DNA from: JADJXV01 sp046328995
GTDB taxonomy: Bacteria; Bacteroidota; Ignavibacteria; Kapaibacteriales; UBA961
Direction of reading: 5' to 3'
Length of the DNA: 64,000 bases
Assembly (NCBI GenBank): GCA_046328995.1
Contig: JAXLVN010000002.1
Coordinates: 806,001-870,000, forward strand
Part shown: one piece after another, positions 45,797-54,954 of the stretch
Layout of the letters: each line of letters opens with the position of its first letter
Numbering within the stretch: the first letter of the stretch is position 1
The notes under the pieces: generated by a model
What the model was told of the DNA's origin: nothing
The model's database searches: none
What the model saw: the letters and a program-made list of their open reading frames with translations, nothing else
Translations under genes and position numbers: made by a program

Positions 45797-46874
45797 GGGT
45801 CGTGCACAGAATAGTTATATTTGTATTTTTCAGAATTTACAGGTAACTCTATGCGACTTAAAGGTCTTGAAGCCAGACAGTTTCGTTGCAAGCAAATTCG
45901 AGCATTACGCGCAAAAGGACTTAAGCAGTCTGTGATAGCAGAGATGCTCGATTGTACCCAAGCTTGGATTAGTAAAGTACTTCATCCTAAAGAAGAAACT
46001 GCGACGACAACTAAAATTCATGGTAAGAAACCAGGACTAAATAGCCAACAGCTCCAGCAATTAGCCGATAAACTCGATGCCGGTGCCTGTAGCTCCGGTT
46101 TCTCTACTGATAATTGGACACGGCAACGCGTCGCTGATGTCATTGCTGCAGATTTTGGTATCACGTATCATCCTGCCCATGTATCACGCATATTGGCCAA
46201 GATGAACTATACCGTTCAGAAACCCGCACGTTCAGACTATAGGCAAAACGTTGAATCTGTCCAACGATGGAAAGAAGAAACGTTACCGGCTGTAAAAAAA
46301 AAGCAGCCGAAGAGGGCTCGTTGATTCTCTATGCAGATGAGTCAAGTGTGCCGCTTAATCCCTATGTTTCTCATACATATGCCAGACGCGGTCGAAGACC
46401 TGTGATCAAAGTTAGCTCTGATATTCATCGACGGATCTATCTGGCAAGTGCCATTAGTTCACGTGGGGAACTTTGGTATTGTATCCGCAATAAACCATTC
46501 GATGGAGTTGCGATTGTCGAATTTTTAAAGCAATTACTAGACAAAGAGTATTCTACCGAAAAGCTCGTTTTGATATGGGATAACACTACAATCCATAATT
46601 GTGAAACAACAAGAACATTTCTGTCAACTCACAATCAAGCACAACGGTTACAGTTGGTACAATTGCCAACCTATAGTCCCGAACTCAATGCAGACGAGCA
46701 AGTATGGCATTATCTAAAATGTGTGTTGCTGAAAGACACCACTACCAAAGAAATGAATCAATTACAAACAAACATTGAGAATGGATTAATTGCAATGAAA
46801 AATAACAGTGGATTAATTGCTAAGTTTTTCCATCATCCAAATGTCTGCTTCTATAACTAATCTATGCACGACCC
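45797..46874 (+). mobile_element. IS630-type insertion sequence (1078 bp)
   Basis: The ends GGGTCGTGCACAGAATAGTT and GGGTCGTGCATAGATTAGTT form terminal inverted repeats with few mismatches. TA at 45795-45796 and 46875-46876 is the target duplication of IS630/Tc1-type elements. The flanks reassemble a palindromic repeat, GTAGGGGCGAATTG-TA-GCATTCGCC. Confidence 0.92.
45851..46860 (+). CDS. IS630-type transposase, joined by -1 frameshift
   Basis: ORF A (45851-46324, 157 aa) holds helix-turn-helix DNA-binding parts (LRAKGLKQSVIAEMLDCTQAW). ORF B (in the -1 frame, ending 46860) holds the catalytic domain with DESSV, IWDNTTIH and YSPELNADEQVW as the D-D-E triad. They overlap at a nine-A run (46294-46302) containing the slippery heptamer A-AAA-AAG. 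Slippage there gives a 336-residue product, the normal transposase length. ORF B alone has no strong start. The element is probably active or recently so. Confidence 0.88.
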
Positions 46875-46902
46875 TAGCATTCGCCTACGTCGTGCAAGGG
46901 TC

Positions 46903-46926
46903 GGGCGAATGCAATTCGCCCCTACG
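46903..46926. repeat. Palindrome, GGGCGAATTGCATTCGCCC family
   Basis: GGGCGAATGCAATTCGCCC next to the right end of the IS, with CTACGG following. Confidence 0.8.
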
Positions 46927-46986
46927 GTCAATATTCTATGCTCCAACAACTATGTCTGAAAATCAAAAAATTATCCACAAAACCCC

Positions 46987-47895
46987 ATGAAACAACTACT
47001 CCACCTCACAGCAATTCTCATCGTCAGCTTTACGGTGCAAATATCACTCCACGCGCAGCAGCCGCTCTACCGCGATGCAATTCCAATGTTTAACGCGCAG
47101 CCATACGATTCAACCGATGTCCTCTTTCCAATTGCCAAATTTTACGGACAGTTGCAGCGGGGGATAGGTTCGTATAATAATGAAATGTTCTGGAATATCA
47201 AACTCGGCGGACTCTTTCAATTCTACCGGTTTGAGAATTCCTCGATAAATTTCTTGTCCCTCCACGAACTCAATGCAACGCCGTATAATGATATCACGTT
47301 TGACCCATCGGCAGCGCGGTGGGAGGAAACGCTTAATTATTCCTATCAACTGCACCGTGCTCAATATACAGTAGGATATACGCATCGCTGCAAACATGAC
47401 ATCGATAATTTTGACCCCGTCGATACGAGCAGTGGGATTGATGTGTCACAGCTTCAAAAGCGGGTGGTTATTCTCTCGGGTCCGTATCTGGAATTTCAGA
47501 ATGTCGTGCCGGTCACATCAAGCAGCGAACTCCATGTTCTCGCACGGGTGGACTACACGCCAATCAGCAGTGATTACCGTTATCCGCGGACGAGCAATGC
47601 CTTGAACTGGGATGATATTGATGGAGAAATTTCACTGGCAACCCGATATACCTATACACTTAGCAATACGGTAGGTCTCCATACTAAGCTATGGCTCAAT
47701 ACTGCTTTTTTTCGTTCCATCGGTGCCCGCTCGAATTACCGAGTAGAGGTAGCCGCCACCCTCCATGGGAAAAGCAATGGAGCCGCATTCTTTATCGCTC
47801 ATGAATATATGGTTGATGATTTGTCGGGGGCGATTCCTCATGCGTCGGAAGTGGTGTATGTGGGATTTAGATTGGTGAGTGTGAATTTCTGGTAG
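46987..47895 (+). CDS. Hypothetical outer-membrane beta-barrel-like protein
   Basis: 302 residues with signal peptide about 1-23 (ISLHAQ). The mature chain alternates hydrophobic and polar residues (FWNIKLGGLFQFYRF, LATRYTYTLSNTVGLHTKLWLN) and ends in Phe-Trp (VGFRLVSVNFW), as expected for a BAM-inserted barrel. I cannot name a family. The neighbouring MFS gene is convergent. Confidence 0.65.
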   Translation: MKQLLHLTAILIVSFTVQISLHAQQPLYRDAIPMFNAQPYDSTDVLFPIAKFYGQLQRGIGSYNNEMFWNIKLGGLFQFYRFENSSINFLSLHELNATPYNDITFDPSAARWEETLNYSYQLHRAQYTVGYTHRCKHDIDNFDPVDTSSGIDVSQLQKRVVILSGPYLEFQNVVPVTSSSELHVLARVDYTPISSDYRYPRTSNALNWDDIDGEISLATRYTYTLSNTVGLHTKLWLNTAFFRSIGARSNYRVEVAATLHGKSNGAAFFIAHEYMVDDLSGAIPHASEVVYVGFRLVSVNFW

Positions 47896-47926
47896 GGGAG
47901 GAAGGCCGGCGAATTGCCGATGAATT

Positions 47927-49135
47927 CTACCGGTGAATTTCCTCCACTTTCACCGCTCCGTGCCACCGTAGTAGCGGCACAGCAGCAGACACACCCAGAA
48001 CGCCGAATATTCCGCCGGAAATGAGTAATGCAGTGCAGAGCGAAAAACTGTCACTCACCCAGCCGACGAGTGGACCGACGATGCTAAAGACAATTCGTAC
48101 AATCATTTGCCGCACTGATAGCACTGTCGCGCGGAGGTCGTCGGATACTTCACGGTTGATATAGGTATTGAAAATCGGATTGTTGATGCCACGGACGAAG
48201 TAGAAAATCAAGAGCGCCGGCAAGAACCACATCGACATCCCCACACCCAGAATCGTGAATCCGATGGCAGAGGTAATTCCCAGTAATAGTATCATATTCC
48301 GTTCACCTAATGCCGTCTCGATGCGATGGGCATTCATCGAGAACCAACCGACGGTGAAGTTCAGCGCTGTCCATGCTGCGCCGAATATAGGAATCGGCAC
48401 ACCGACGGCGAGCATATACGGCTGTATGAACCAGACCATCGTCAGTGTCGAGGCGCCGACGATGCCCGAGAAGACGAGCAGCGCGCGCAAACGTACATTT
48501 TCAATGAGCGCGTAGCGGGTAATCATGAGGATATCGTGGAAGGAAGTGCGTCCCTTTTCGAGCGTTCTTCGTGGAGGTTCGGTGAGCATATAGACGAGCG
48601 GTATTGGTAGCGAAATCACCACAAACTGCACATAAATCGGGAGCATCAAGCTCACTCCCGCCAGAAGCCCGCCCAAAACTCCGGCGATTGCTTCCGAAAA
48701 ATTCCCGAAGGAAATTTGCCTGCCTTCTGCGTGGATCGAGCGATTGGTCTCGCCCAAGGCAGCAAGCGTGTCGAAGGTCATCGCCGAGTCGGTACCGGAG
48801 ACGAAGCTTGCGCCGAAACCGAGAACGATTTCTGCGAGAAAAATCATCCAGAAGCCGCCGGCAAAACAGTATATTCCGAACCCGAGCGAACCTCCTATCA
48901 CGCCAATTATCATTGTTCTCCGGCGGCCGAGACGGTCCGAAAAATACCCTGACGGTATCTCAAGAACGAGCATTGCCACCGAAAAGCTCGCCTGTAAGAC
49001 CATGATATCCTGCATCGTAAGCCCGACACTGCGATAAAACAGCACAAGCGTCGGCAGCGCTACCATGAAGTAGCGAAGCGCCTGTATTGCATAAAGGAGC
49101 GGAATATTACGGCGGAGATTACGTTCGCTTGTCAT
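47927..49135 (-). CDS. MFS transporter
   Basis: 402 residues with about 12 hydrophobic helices. IPSGYFSDRLGRRRTMIIG (about 58-76) is the MFS motif-A loop between helices 2 and 3. The C-half repeats a similar pattern. No substrate can be assigned; it resembles drug/solute efflux members. Standalone gene. Confidence 0.88.
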   Translation of the reverse strand: MTSERNLRRNIPLLYAIQALRYFMVALPTLVLFYRSVGLTMQDIMVLQASFSVAMLVLEIPSGYFSDRLGRRRTMIIGVIGGSLGFGIYCFAGGFWMIFLAEIVLGFGASFVSGTDSAMTFDTLAALGETNRSIHAEGRQISFGNFSEAIAGVLGGLLAGVSLMLPIYVQFVVISLPIPLVYMLTEPPRRTLEKGRTSFHDILMITRYALIENVRLRALLVFSGIVGASTLTMVWFIQPYMLAVGVPIPIFGAAWTALNFTVGWFSMNAHRIETALGERNMILLLGITSAIGFTILGVGMSMWFLPALLIFYFVRGINNPIFNTYINREVSDDLRATVLSVRQMIVRIVFSIVGPLVGWVSDSFSLCTALLISGGIFGVLGVSAAVPLLRWHGAVKVEEIHR

Positions 49136-49437
49136 CAGAACTCAAAAAAAATAACCCAACACGGGGCAATTGCATGTTCGAAGAGGAATGTTGCTGCACT
49201 ACCATTGTAGTAAATATAAAGATAAATTTTCGTTGGTGAGTCTTCTCGCGAATTGTATCAACGAAATATTGAGAAGTATGCTCCTGTTCGTGATAGTCCT
49301 TCTATTCAAACCATTCTACTGTCGGTTGCGCAATCAGCACATGATAAAGAAGATAGTTATACATTTCAACGTGACTTCCAAACTCCCGTAAGTACTCCTA
49401 TTTTCATTCTATCACGTTCCACTCGGTAATTGTTCCG

Positions 49438-49445
49438 TATTTTTG
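49438..49445 (+). promoter_or_regulatory. Bacteroidota-type -7 motif TATTTTTG
   Basis: TATTTTTGTAGC lies 38 bases before the endonuclease start. The rest of the gene-free stretch 49136-49483 shows no gene I can support. Confidence 0.45.
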
Positions 49446-49483
49446 TAGCATAAAATCCCCATCTATCTATCTGGAGAACATCT

Positions 49484-51166
49484 ATGCCCCTTCGCTACGG
49501 TATAGTTTTAGTGTATTTGTTACTTATGTGTCTGCCCGCTTTTGCTCAGGAATGTCCTGCCGGATTTGGCGACAATGTTCTTGATTTCGGCGCTGTGCAG
49601 ACGCGCACAGTGGTGAGTAAAAAGCTATGGCTCAAGACGTCACCGACTTCGAATCCTATCGTGGTGCGAGGTGCGACGGTCGTGTCCGGAGGCAATGTAT
49701 TTTCGGTAAAAATGCCGGACAAGATGCTCATTAACCCTAATGATAGCATGGCTTTAGAAGTCGAATGCCATAGCAGTCAGAATATCAATTACACTGCCTC
49801 TGTTTTTATCCGCATCGAATGTACTGCCTCCGGTGCCATCTATTCTCTTCCATTGACACTTCGCGCTTCCTGTTTTTATCCTGATACGGTGTATAATTTC
49901 ACGCAAAATCTCATCGGCGCGCCGCTCTTTCAGGCGCTGAATGCGTATTTGCAGAATCAGGTCGTGCTGACGTATAAGGATGCACGGACTGCATTTTTTA
50001 GTCAATTAGATAATCGGAACGGGGAAGTCGAATGTGTCTATACCGGCAGAACAATTAAAACGACGACCATTCCTGACCCGAATCAATTCAACTGTGAACA
50101 CACATGGCCACAGAGTAAGGGGTCGGATTTGCCGCCCGCCGAAACAGATATTTATCACCTCTATCCATCCTGGGAAACGGCGAATACGAAACGATCTAAT
50201 TATCCGTTCGGCATCGTCACCCGCAATATTACCTGGCAGGATGGCGGCTCAAAACTCGGGCAGGCTGACGGCAGCAATGATATTATCTTCGAGCCGCGCG
50301 ATAAGCACAAGGGGAATGTAGCCCGGAGTCTATTCTACTATGCTACCCGCTATGGCAATCGCAAGGGCACCAATGATGCGCAGGGATTCCTGACGTCGAT
50401 GGAGTCCACGCTGCGCAAGTGGTGCGTGACCGACACGGTCGATGAACTGGAAATGAAGAGAAATGAAGGGATTGCGAAGATTCAGCAGCGGCGGAATCCA
50501 TACATCGATCATCCGGAATTGATCGACCGGATATACAATATCAGCACGCAACCCGACTTCCCGAAATATCCGCAACCCATGGTCAGTGACTCGACTGTCA
50601 TTTTTGGAAAAGAAGGTCAGATTACGTTTTATGTGCATAATACCGGCAATGATGCTGCCTCCATTCAAACCGTCGATTTTCGGAATCCGACGGGCGATAT
50701 CTTTACGCTTGCGCAGTTTGATACGACCATCGCGCCGGGCGAACGTGCCCGCGTGGTCATTACATCGAATAAACTAAACGGTTCGGCTACCGCCCGCGTA
50801 CGCTTCACCGCCGGCGTGCCTGCTGTCAATGTACTGCTCAGTACGCTCGGTACATCCTCAGTCGCATCGGCTGATGGTAGTGATGCGGAATTCGACATCG
50901 AGCAAAACGTGCCGAATCCCGTTACAGCCGGAATGACACAGATCACGCTGCATGTACCGCCACAAACAGAGAATGCAACACGTTTGAAATTCTATCAGTT
51001 AGACGGACGGGAAGTCTTTGATGCGACGTCAATGATTCAGTGGTCATCCGCCGGAAACGGTGTCGTACAGCTCGGCGAAAAAGAACTCTCGCAGTGTGGG
51101 CAATTTGCCCTCTATCGCCTTACCGCACCAGGTCATTCAATGGCAAAAGTGATGATTGTGCGATAA
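49484..51166 (+). CDS. T9SS-sorted extracellular endonuclease I (EndA/NucM family)
   Basis: 560 residues with signal peptide 1-21 (CLPAFAQ). After a choice-of-anchor-type N-terminal domain (about 25-140) comes the endonuclease I domain. It shows NCEHTWPQSKG with the catalytic His, DIYHLYPS, VARSLFYYATRYG and RNPYIDHPELIDRI. A second anchor-like domain and a type IX sorting domain (NVPNPVTAGMTQITLHV to AKVMIVR) follow. It should cut nucleic acid outside the cell, for nutrient uptake or competition. Confidence 0.9.
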   Translation: MPLRYGIVLVYLLLMCLPAFAQECPAGFGDNVLDFGAVQTRTVVSKKLWLKTSPTSNPIVVRGATVVSGGNVFSVKMPDKMLINPNDSMALEVECHSSQNINYTASVFIRIECTASGAIYSLPLTLRASCFYPDTVYNFTQNLIGAPLFQALNAYLQNQVVLTYKDARTAFFSQLDNRNGEVECVYTGRTIKTTTIPDPNQFNCEHTWPQSKGSDLPPAETDIYHLYPSWETANTKRSNYPFGIVTRNITWQDGGSKLGQADGSNDIIFEPRDKHKGNVARSLFYYATRYGNRKGTNDAQGFLTSMESTLRKWCVTDTVDELEMKRNEGIAKIQQRRNPYIDHPELIDRIYNISTQPDFPKYPQPMVSDSTVIFGKEGQITFYVHNTGNDAASIQTVDFRNPTGDIFTLAQFDTTIAPGERARVVITSNKLNGSATARVRFTAGVPAVNVLLSTLGTSSVASADGSDAEFDIEQNVPNPVTAGMTQITLHVPPQTENATRLKFYQLDGREVFDATSMIQWSSAGNGVVQLGEKELSQCGQFALYRLTAPGHSMAKVMIVR

Positions 51167-51173
51167 AGCATCA

Positions 51174-51272
51174 TCAGCGAAAATCATAAAAAATTAGCGG
51201 TATCAGCGTGCCATTGAAATAAGTAATCATCATCGAAGATCATAAAAAATCAGCGGCATCAGCGTGCCATTG
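51174..51272. repeat. 57-bp repeat family, two units in inverse orientation
   Basis: Two units of CAGCGAAAATCATAAAAAAT followed by CAGCG(G)CATCAGCGTGCCATTGA, about 55 bases apart, between the endonuclease and rsmI genes. Confidence 0.85.
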
Positions 51273-51363
51273 AAATAAGAAGAAAAAGCGCAGTTCAGGC
51301 GCAAAAAAAAATGAAAATTGAAACGAGCATGAGCTCAATTGTACTATTATATTGAAAGACAGA

Positions 51364-52995
51364 ATGAATACAACGGGAACACTATTCGTGGTTTCTACGC
51401 CGATCGGGAATGACGACGATATATCACTACGCGCACTTAAAGTGCTGAAAACATGCGACATCGTCGTGTGTGAAGAGGGGAAAGTAGGAGCAAAACTCCT
51501 TCGTCAGCACAAAATTTCCCAACCAATTGAAGAGCTCAACGAGCATAATGAAGAGGCCACAGCGGCTGTGCTTTTGGAGCAGCTTCGCGCGGGCAAGAAC
51601 CTCGCCCTAATTTCGGATGCCGGCACACCGCTTCTTGCCGATCCCGGACTTGCACTCGTCAAGCTTGCGATTAAACATGAAATTCCTGTCGAAGTCGTGC
51701 CGGGCGCATCGAGCATTCTCACGGCACTCGTCCGCAGCGGATTGCCGACGAATCAGTTCGTGTTTGCAGGATTCGTCAGCCGCAAGCCCGATGAACGGGT
51801 GACCGAGCTTACGGCACTCGCGCAGGAACGCCGCACGATCATCTTACTCGAAACGCCGTACCGCCTTCTTCCGCTACTCGAAGCTGCCGCGCAGGTGATG
51901 CCGAAGCGCGCTGCGTATCTCGGTTGCAATCTGACGCTGCCGTTTGAAACGCATCATTACGGCACATTCGCAGAACTTTTTGCGAAATTCTCGGAAGAGA
52001 AATTTAAGGGTGAATTTGTGGTGTGTTTTGCCGGTAACCCCAATGCAATTCAAGCTGCTGCAGCGCCGGTAGAAAATCTGGCGAAAGAATTTTTCGAGCG
52101 CGATGAGCGTCCGCGTGGGTTCAAATCTGCCGATGATTCCGAACGCAAACCAAAATTTGACCGCACGAAAAAAGACTATCAAAAGCCACGTCCGGCGCCA
52201 AGCGAAGATGGAGACGATGAACGTGGCGAGGATGAACGTCCGGCACGTCGATTTGACGACAGAAATTCCGGTGGTGATGAGCGTCCGGCACGCAGATTCG
52301 ATGATCGCAAGCCGAGCGGTGACCGTCCTCCATTTAGAAAATTTGACGATCGCAAGCCGGGTGGTGACAGACCATTCAGAAAATTTGATGATCGTAAGCC
52401 GAGTGGTGACAGACCATTCCGTAAGTTCGACGATCGCAATTCCGGTGGTGGCGATGAGCGTCCGGCACGTAGATTCGACGACCGTACTTCGGGTGGCGGA
52501 GATCGTCCATTCAGAAAATTTGACGACCGTAATTCGGGTGGCGGCGACAGACCATTCAGAAAATTTGACGACCGTAATTCGGGCGGTGGCGACAGACCAT
52601 TCAGAAAATTTGACGACAGAAACTCGGGTGGCGGGGATAGACCTCCATTCAGAAAATTTGATGATCGTAATTCAGGTGGCGGAGATAGACCGCCATTTAG
52701 AAAATTCGACGACCGTAAGCCGAGTGGTGACAGACCATTCCGTACATTCGATGATCGTAAGCCAAGCGGTGACCGTCCTCCGTTTAGAAAATTTGATGAT
52801 AGAAATTCCGGTGGCGGTGATGAACGTCGTGAAGGCGGAGAATTCCGCAGCGAAGGCGGCGGTGGATTTAGCGGCGGCGGTGGCTTCAAAGGCAAGCGTC
52901 CGTTCAAGAAATTCGGCGGCGGAGGCAGTAAATTCGGTGGACGCGGCGGCGGTGGACGCGGTGGCAGCGGCGGCGGTCGTGGTGGACGCCGGTAG
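51364..52995 (+). CDS. rsmI: 16S rRNA C1402 2'-O-methyltransferase RsmI with repetitive RG-rich tail
   Basis: 543 residues from ATG 51364. Residues 1-235 are the SAM-dependent methyltransferase (VVSTPIGNDDDISLRAL, ALISDAGTPLLADPG, VPGASSILTALVRSGLP), slightly shortened against E. coli. From about 240 the chain becomes Lys/Arg/Asp-rich. It then contains 13 tandem units of the type RKFDDRNSGGGDRPF (about 295-490) and ends in an RGG-like stretch GGGRGGSGGGRGGRR. Such tails bind RNA and can phase-separate; the extension is not part of ordinary RsmI. Confidence 0.92.
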   Translation: MNTTGTLFVVSTPIGNDDDISLRALKVLKTCDIVVCEEGKVGAKLLRQHKISQPIEELNEHNEEATAAVLLEQLRAGKNLALISDAGTPLLADPGLALVKLAIKHEIPVEVVPGASSILTALVRSGLPTNQFVFAGFVSRKPDERVTELTALAQERRTIILLETPYRLLPLLEAAAQVMPKRAAYLGCNLTLPFETHHYGTFAELFAKFSEEKFKGEFVVCFAGNPNAIQAAAAPVENLAKEFFERDERPRGFKSADDSERKPKFDRTKKDYQKPRPAPSEDGDDERGEDERPARRFDDRNSGGDERPARRFDDRKPSGDRPPFRKFDDRKPGGDRPFRKFDDRKPSGDRPFRKFDDRNSGGGDERPARRFDDRTSGGGDRPFRKFDDRNSGGGDRPFRKFDDRNSGGGDRPFRKFDDRNSGGGDRPPFRKFDDRNSGGGDRPPFRKFDDRKPSGDRPFRTFDDRKPSGDRPPFRKFDDRNSGGGDERREGGEFRSEGGGGFSGGGGFKGKRPFKKFGGGGSKFGGRGGGGRGGSGGGRGGRR

Positions 52996-53030
52996 AATTT
53001 TCAGCTTCACGAGCGATGACAGAAAACACA

Positions 53031-53056
53031 TAGCCCACGGTTTTTAACCGTGGGTT
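53031..53056. repeat. Palindrome, AGCCCACGGTTT family
   Basis: TAGCCCACGGTTTTT and AACCGTGGGTTG. It lies between the convergent rsmI and DUF1232 genes, so it may act as a shared terminator. Confidence 0.75.
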
Positions 53057-53084
53057 GATGTTGTAATTGTGGGGTTGAGATGTT

Positions 53085-53483
53085 TTATGCTTTTTTCTTA
53101 AAATCAGCATAACGCTCAAGCTCATGAGCAAGCGCGCGCAGAACGGCTGCAATGACGGCGCCGTCATCGATATAGCCGACAAAGGGGATGAAATCGGGAA
53201 CGAAATCCGTCGGCAGTAGAAAATAGGCAAGTCCTGCAAGACCAATGGCTTTAGACTTCCACGCAAGCGAGAAATCTTTAGCACGAAGCATGTGAGTAAG
53301 AAGCTTGATATGCTTGAGAAGACGACGGAGAGAGAAGTGACCGGTGGAGATTTTCGCGGCTAATGCGCGGGTTTTGTGAGGAATTTCCTCTAAAATTTTG
53401 GCTTCATCATCCGGCGAAATGCGGGCTGACTCCTGCTCAACAAAAGAATGGGCGGCTTTCGGATTCAGAATTCTGTGTTCCAT
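53085..53483 (-). CDS. YkvA/DUF1232 family membrane protein
   Basis: 132 residues. KSKAIGLAGLAYFLLPTDFVPDFIPFVGYIDDGAVIAAVLRAL (about 77-120) is the DUF1232 signature with its LLPxDxxPD core and two short hydrophobic stretches. The N-terminal half is soluble and charged. Function unknown. It lies close to the DUF3098 gene on the same strand (40 bases), so an operon is plausible. Confidence 0.88.
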   Translation of the reverse strand: MEHRILNPKAAHSFVEQESARISPDDEAKILEEIPHKTRALAAKISTGHFSLRRLLKHIKLLTHMLRAKDFSLAWKSKAIGLAGLAYFLLPTDFVPDFIPFVGYIDDGAVIAAVLRALAHELERYADFKKKA

Positions 53484-53522
53484 AGAGCCGCCCTTTATAT
53501 ATCGTGAGTATCTGTGTGAAAT

Positions 53523-53813
53523 TTACTCTGCTGTTTCGTCGGATTTTCCGCCGGCCATGAGTGCAAAAGGAATAATAACGCAATAACCGATGACAAGAAT
53601 CAAGGGAGCGACGGAAACGGCGAGAGTATTATTCCAGGCGGTCTGATACTTCACCGGATCATCGGTAATTGCTGTGGACATCAGCAGAAAGCCGATGACA
53701 ATGACACCCATACCGGCTGCAAAGAGGAGATAATTACGTTTTGTGAGTGGAAACTGCCAGAGTGCCGGCTTGGTTGCTGCAGTTTTTGACTTTGATTGAA
53801 GCGTTTTTGCCAT
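53523..53813 (-). CDS. DUF3098 family small membrane protein
   Basis: 96 residues from ATG 53813; a longer start at 53870 adds 19 residues that overlap the promoter motif. FPLTKRNYLLFAAGMGVIVIGFLLMS opens the family domain with the first helix; a second helix follows (VAPLILVIGYCVIIPFALM). In Bacteroidota such genes often lie near cell-division genes, but not here. Confidence 0.75.
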   Translation of the reverse strand: MAKTLQSKSKTAATKPALWQFPLTKRNYLLFAAGMGVIVIGFLLMSTAITDDPVKYQTAWNNTLAVSVAPLILVIGYCVIIPFALMAGGKSDETAE

Positions 53814-53867
53814 GATAGACGAGCTGATACGTTGAACAATACTATACTTTTTTATAATTTCGTGCCG

Positions 53868-53875
53868 CAAACTTA
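53868..53875 (-). promoter_or_regulatory. Bacteroidota-type -7 motif TAAGTTTG
   Basis: TAAGTTTGCGGC on the minus strand lies 55 bases before the DUF3098 ATG, with the extended GCGGC. Confidence 0.45.
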
Positions 53876-53965
53876 GCTGTTTTCTCGGACGTGTGAAAAT
53901 AGAATTTTCCGCATTCCCGATTTACCGCCCAAGCGGCTCCATTCTTGACAATTTTAACTTTTTTT

Positions 53966-54850
53966 ATGAATACTTCTGCTCTCTTTTATTCTGATTTCCC
54001 GGCACTAACGCTTTTTCGCCGGGGTAAAGTTCGTGATGTGTATGATCTCGGCGACGCACTCCTGATGGTCGCCTCCGATAGAATTTCTGCCTTCGATGTG
54101 GTCATGGACACGCCCGTCACCGGCAAAGGTGAAATTCTCACGAATCTTTCGATGTTTTGGTTCAATTGCACTCGGCATATCGTCGCTAACCACGTCATTT
54201 CCGCCAATGTGGACGAGTATCCTGCTGAATGCGCGCCCTACGCCGAACAGCTTCGCGGTCGCTCGATGTATGTCCGCAAAACTACACCACTTCCGATTGA
54301 ATGCGTTGTACGCGGGTATCTAGCGGGTTCGGGGTGGAAGGAATATCAGGCAAGCCGGACAGTCTGCGGAATTGCACTACCGGATGGATTAGTGGAGTCC
54401 TCGAAGCTTCCCGAACCTATCTTTACACCCGCGACCAAAGCCGAAACAGGACATGACGAGAATATATCCTTCGAAGAAGCCGAGAAAATATGCGCGCCCG
54501 GACTCGCTGCCAAAGCGCGGGAATTGTCAATCGCGCTGTACACCTTTGCCGCTGAGTATGCTGCGAAGCGGAATATACTTCTCGCAGATACAAAATTTGA
54601 ATTCGGTACGCTGCCGAATGGTGAGCTAATTCTTATTGATGAAGCACTTACGCCGGACTCCTCCCGCTACTGGCTCGCCGAACACTACCGTCCCGGGCAA
54701 GCACAAATCAACTTCGACAAGCAAGTCTTGCGCGACTATCTCGAAACGCTCACCTGGAATAAACAGCCGCCTCCGCCGCCACTTCCCGACGATATCGTGC
54801 TGAAAGTAAAAGCAAAATATCAGGAAGCATTAGACCGATTGACGGTGTAA
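53966..54850 (+). CDS. purC: Phosphoribosylaminoimidazole-succinocarboxamide synthase PurC
   Basis: 294 residues from ATG 53966. Ligates aspartate to CAIR in purine synthesis. GKVRDVYDLGD, ASDRISAFDV, IECVVRGYLAGSGWKEY, TPATKAETGHDENIS and DTKFEFG are all SAICAR synthetase motifs; length fits the fungal/Bacteroidota form. It stands alone, without other pur genes in the window. Confidence 0.96.
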   Translation: MNTSALFYSDFPALTLFRRGKVRDVYDLGDALLMVASDRISAFDVVMDTPVTGKGEILTNLSMFWFNCTRHIVANHVISANVDEYPAECAPYAEQLRGRSMYVRKTTPLPIECVVRGYLAGSGWKEYQASRTVCGIALPDGLVESSKLPEPIFTPATKAETGHDENISFEEAEKICAPGLAAKARELSIALYTFAAEYAAKRNILLADTKFEFGTLPNGELILIDEALTPDSSRYWLAEHYRPGQAQINFDKQVLRDYLETLTWNKQPPPPPLPDDIVLKVKAKYQEALDRLTV

Positions 54851-54896
54851 CCTATACGTGCTAAGAGCCGTTGACTATAATGGAACGCATGTACAA

Positions 54897-54940
54897 TCAG
54901 CGAAAATCATAAAAAATCAGCGGCATCAGCGTGCTATTGA
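54897..54940. repeat. 57-bp repeat family, single unit
   Basis: CAGCGAAAATCATAAAAAAT then CAGCGGCATCAGCGTGCTATT, directly before the AAC(3)-like gene. Confidence 0.85.
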
Positions 54941-54954
54941 AAGAAAAGCGAACA

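Noticed and set aside
52179..52907. Minus-strand ORF of 242 codons
   Set aside because: It is the antisense shadow of the rsmI tail repeats; its Pro/Ser-rich periodicity follows directly from them.
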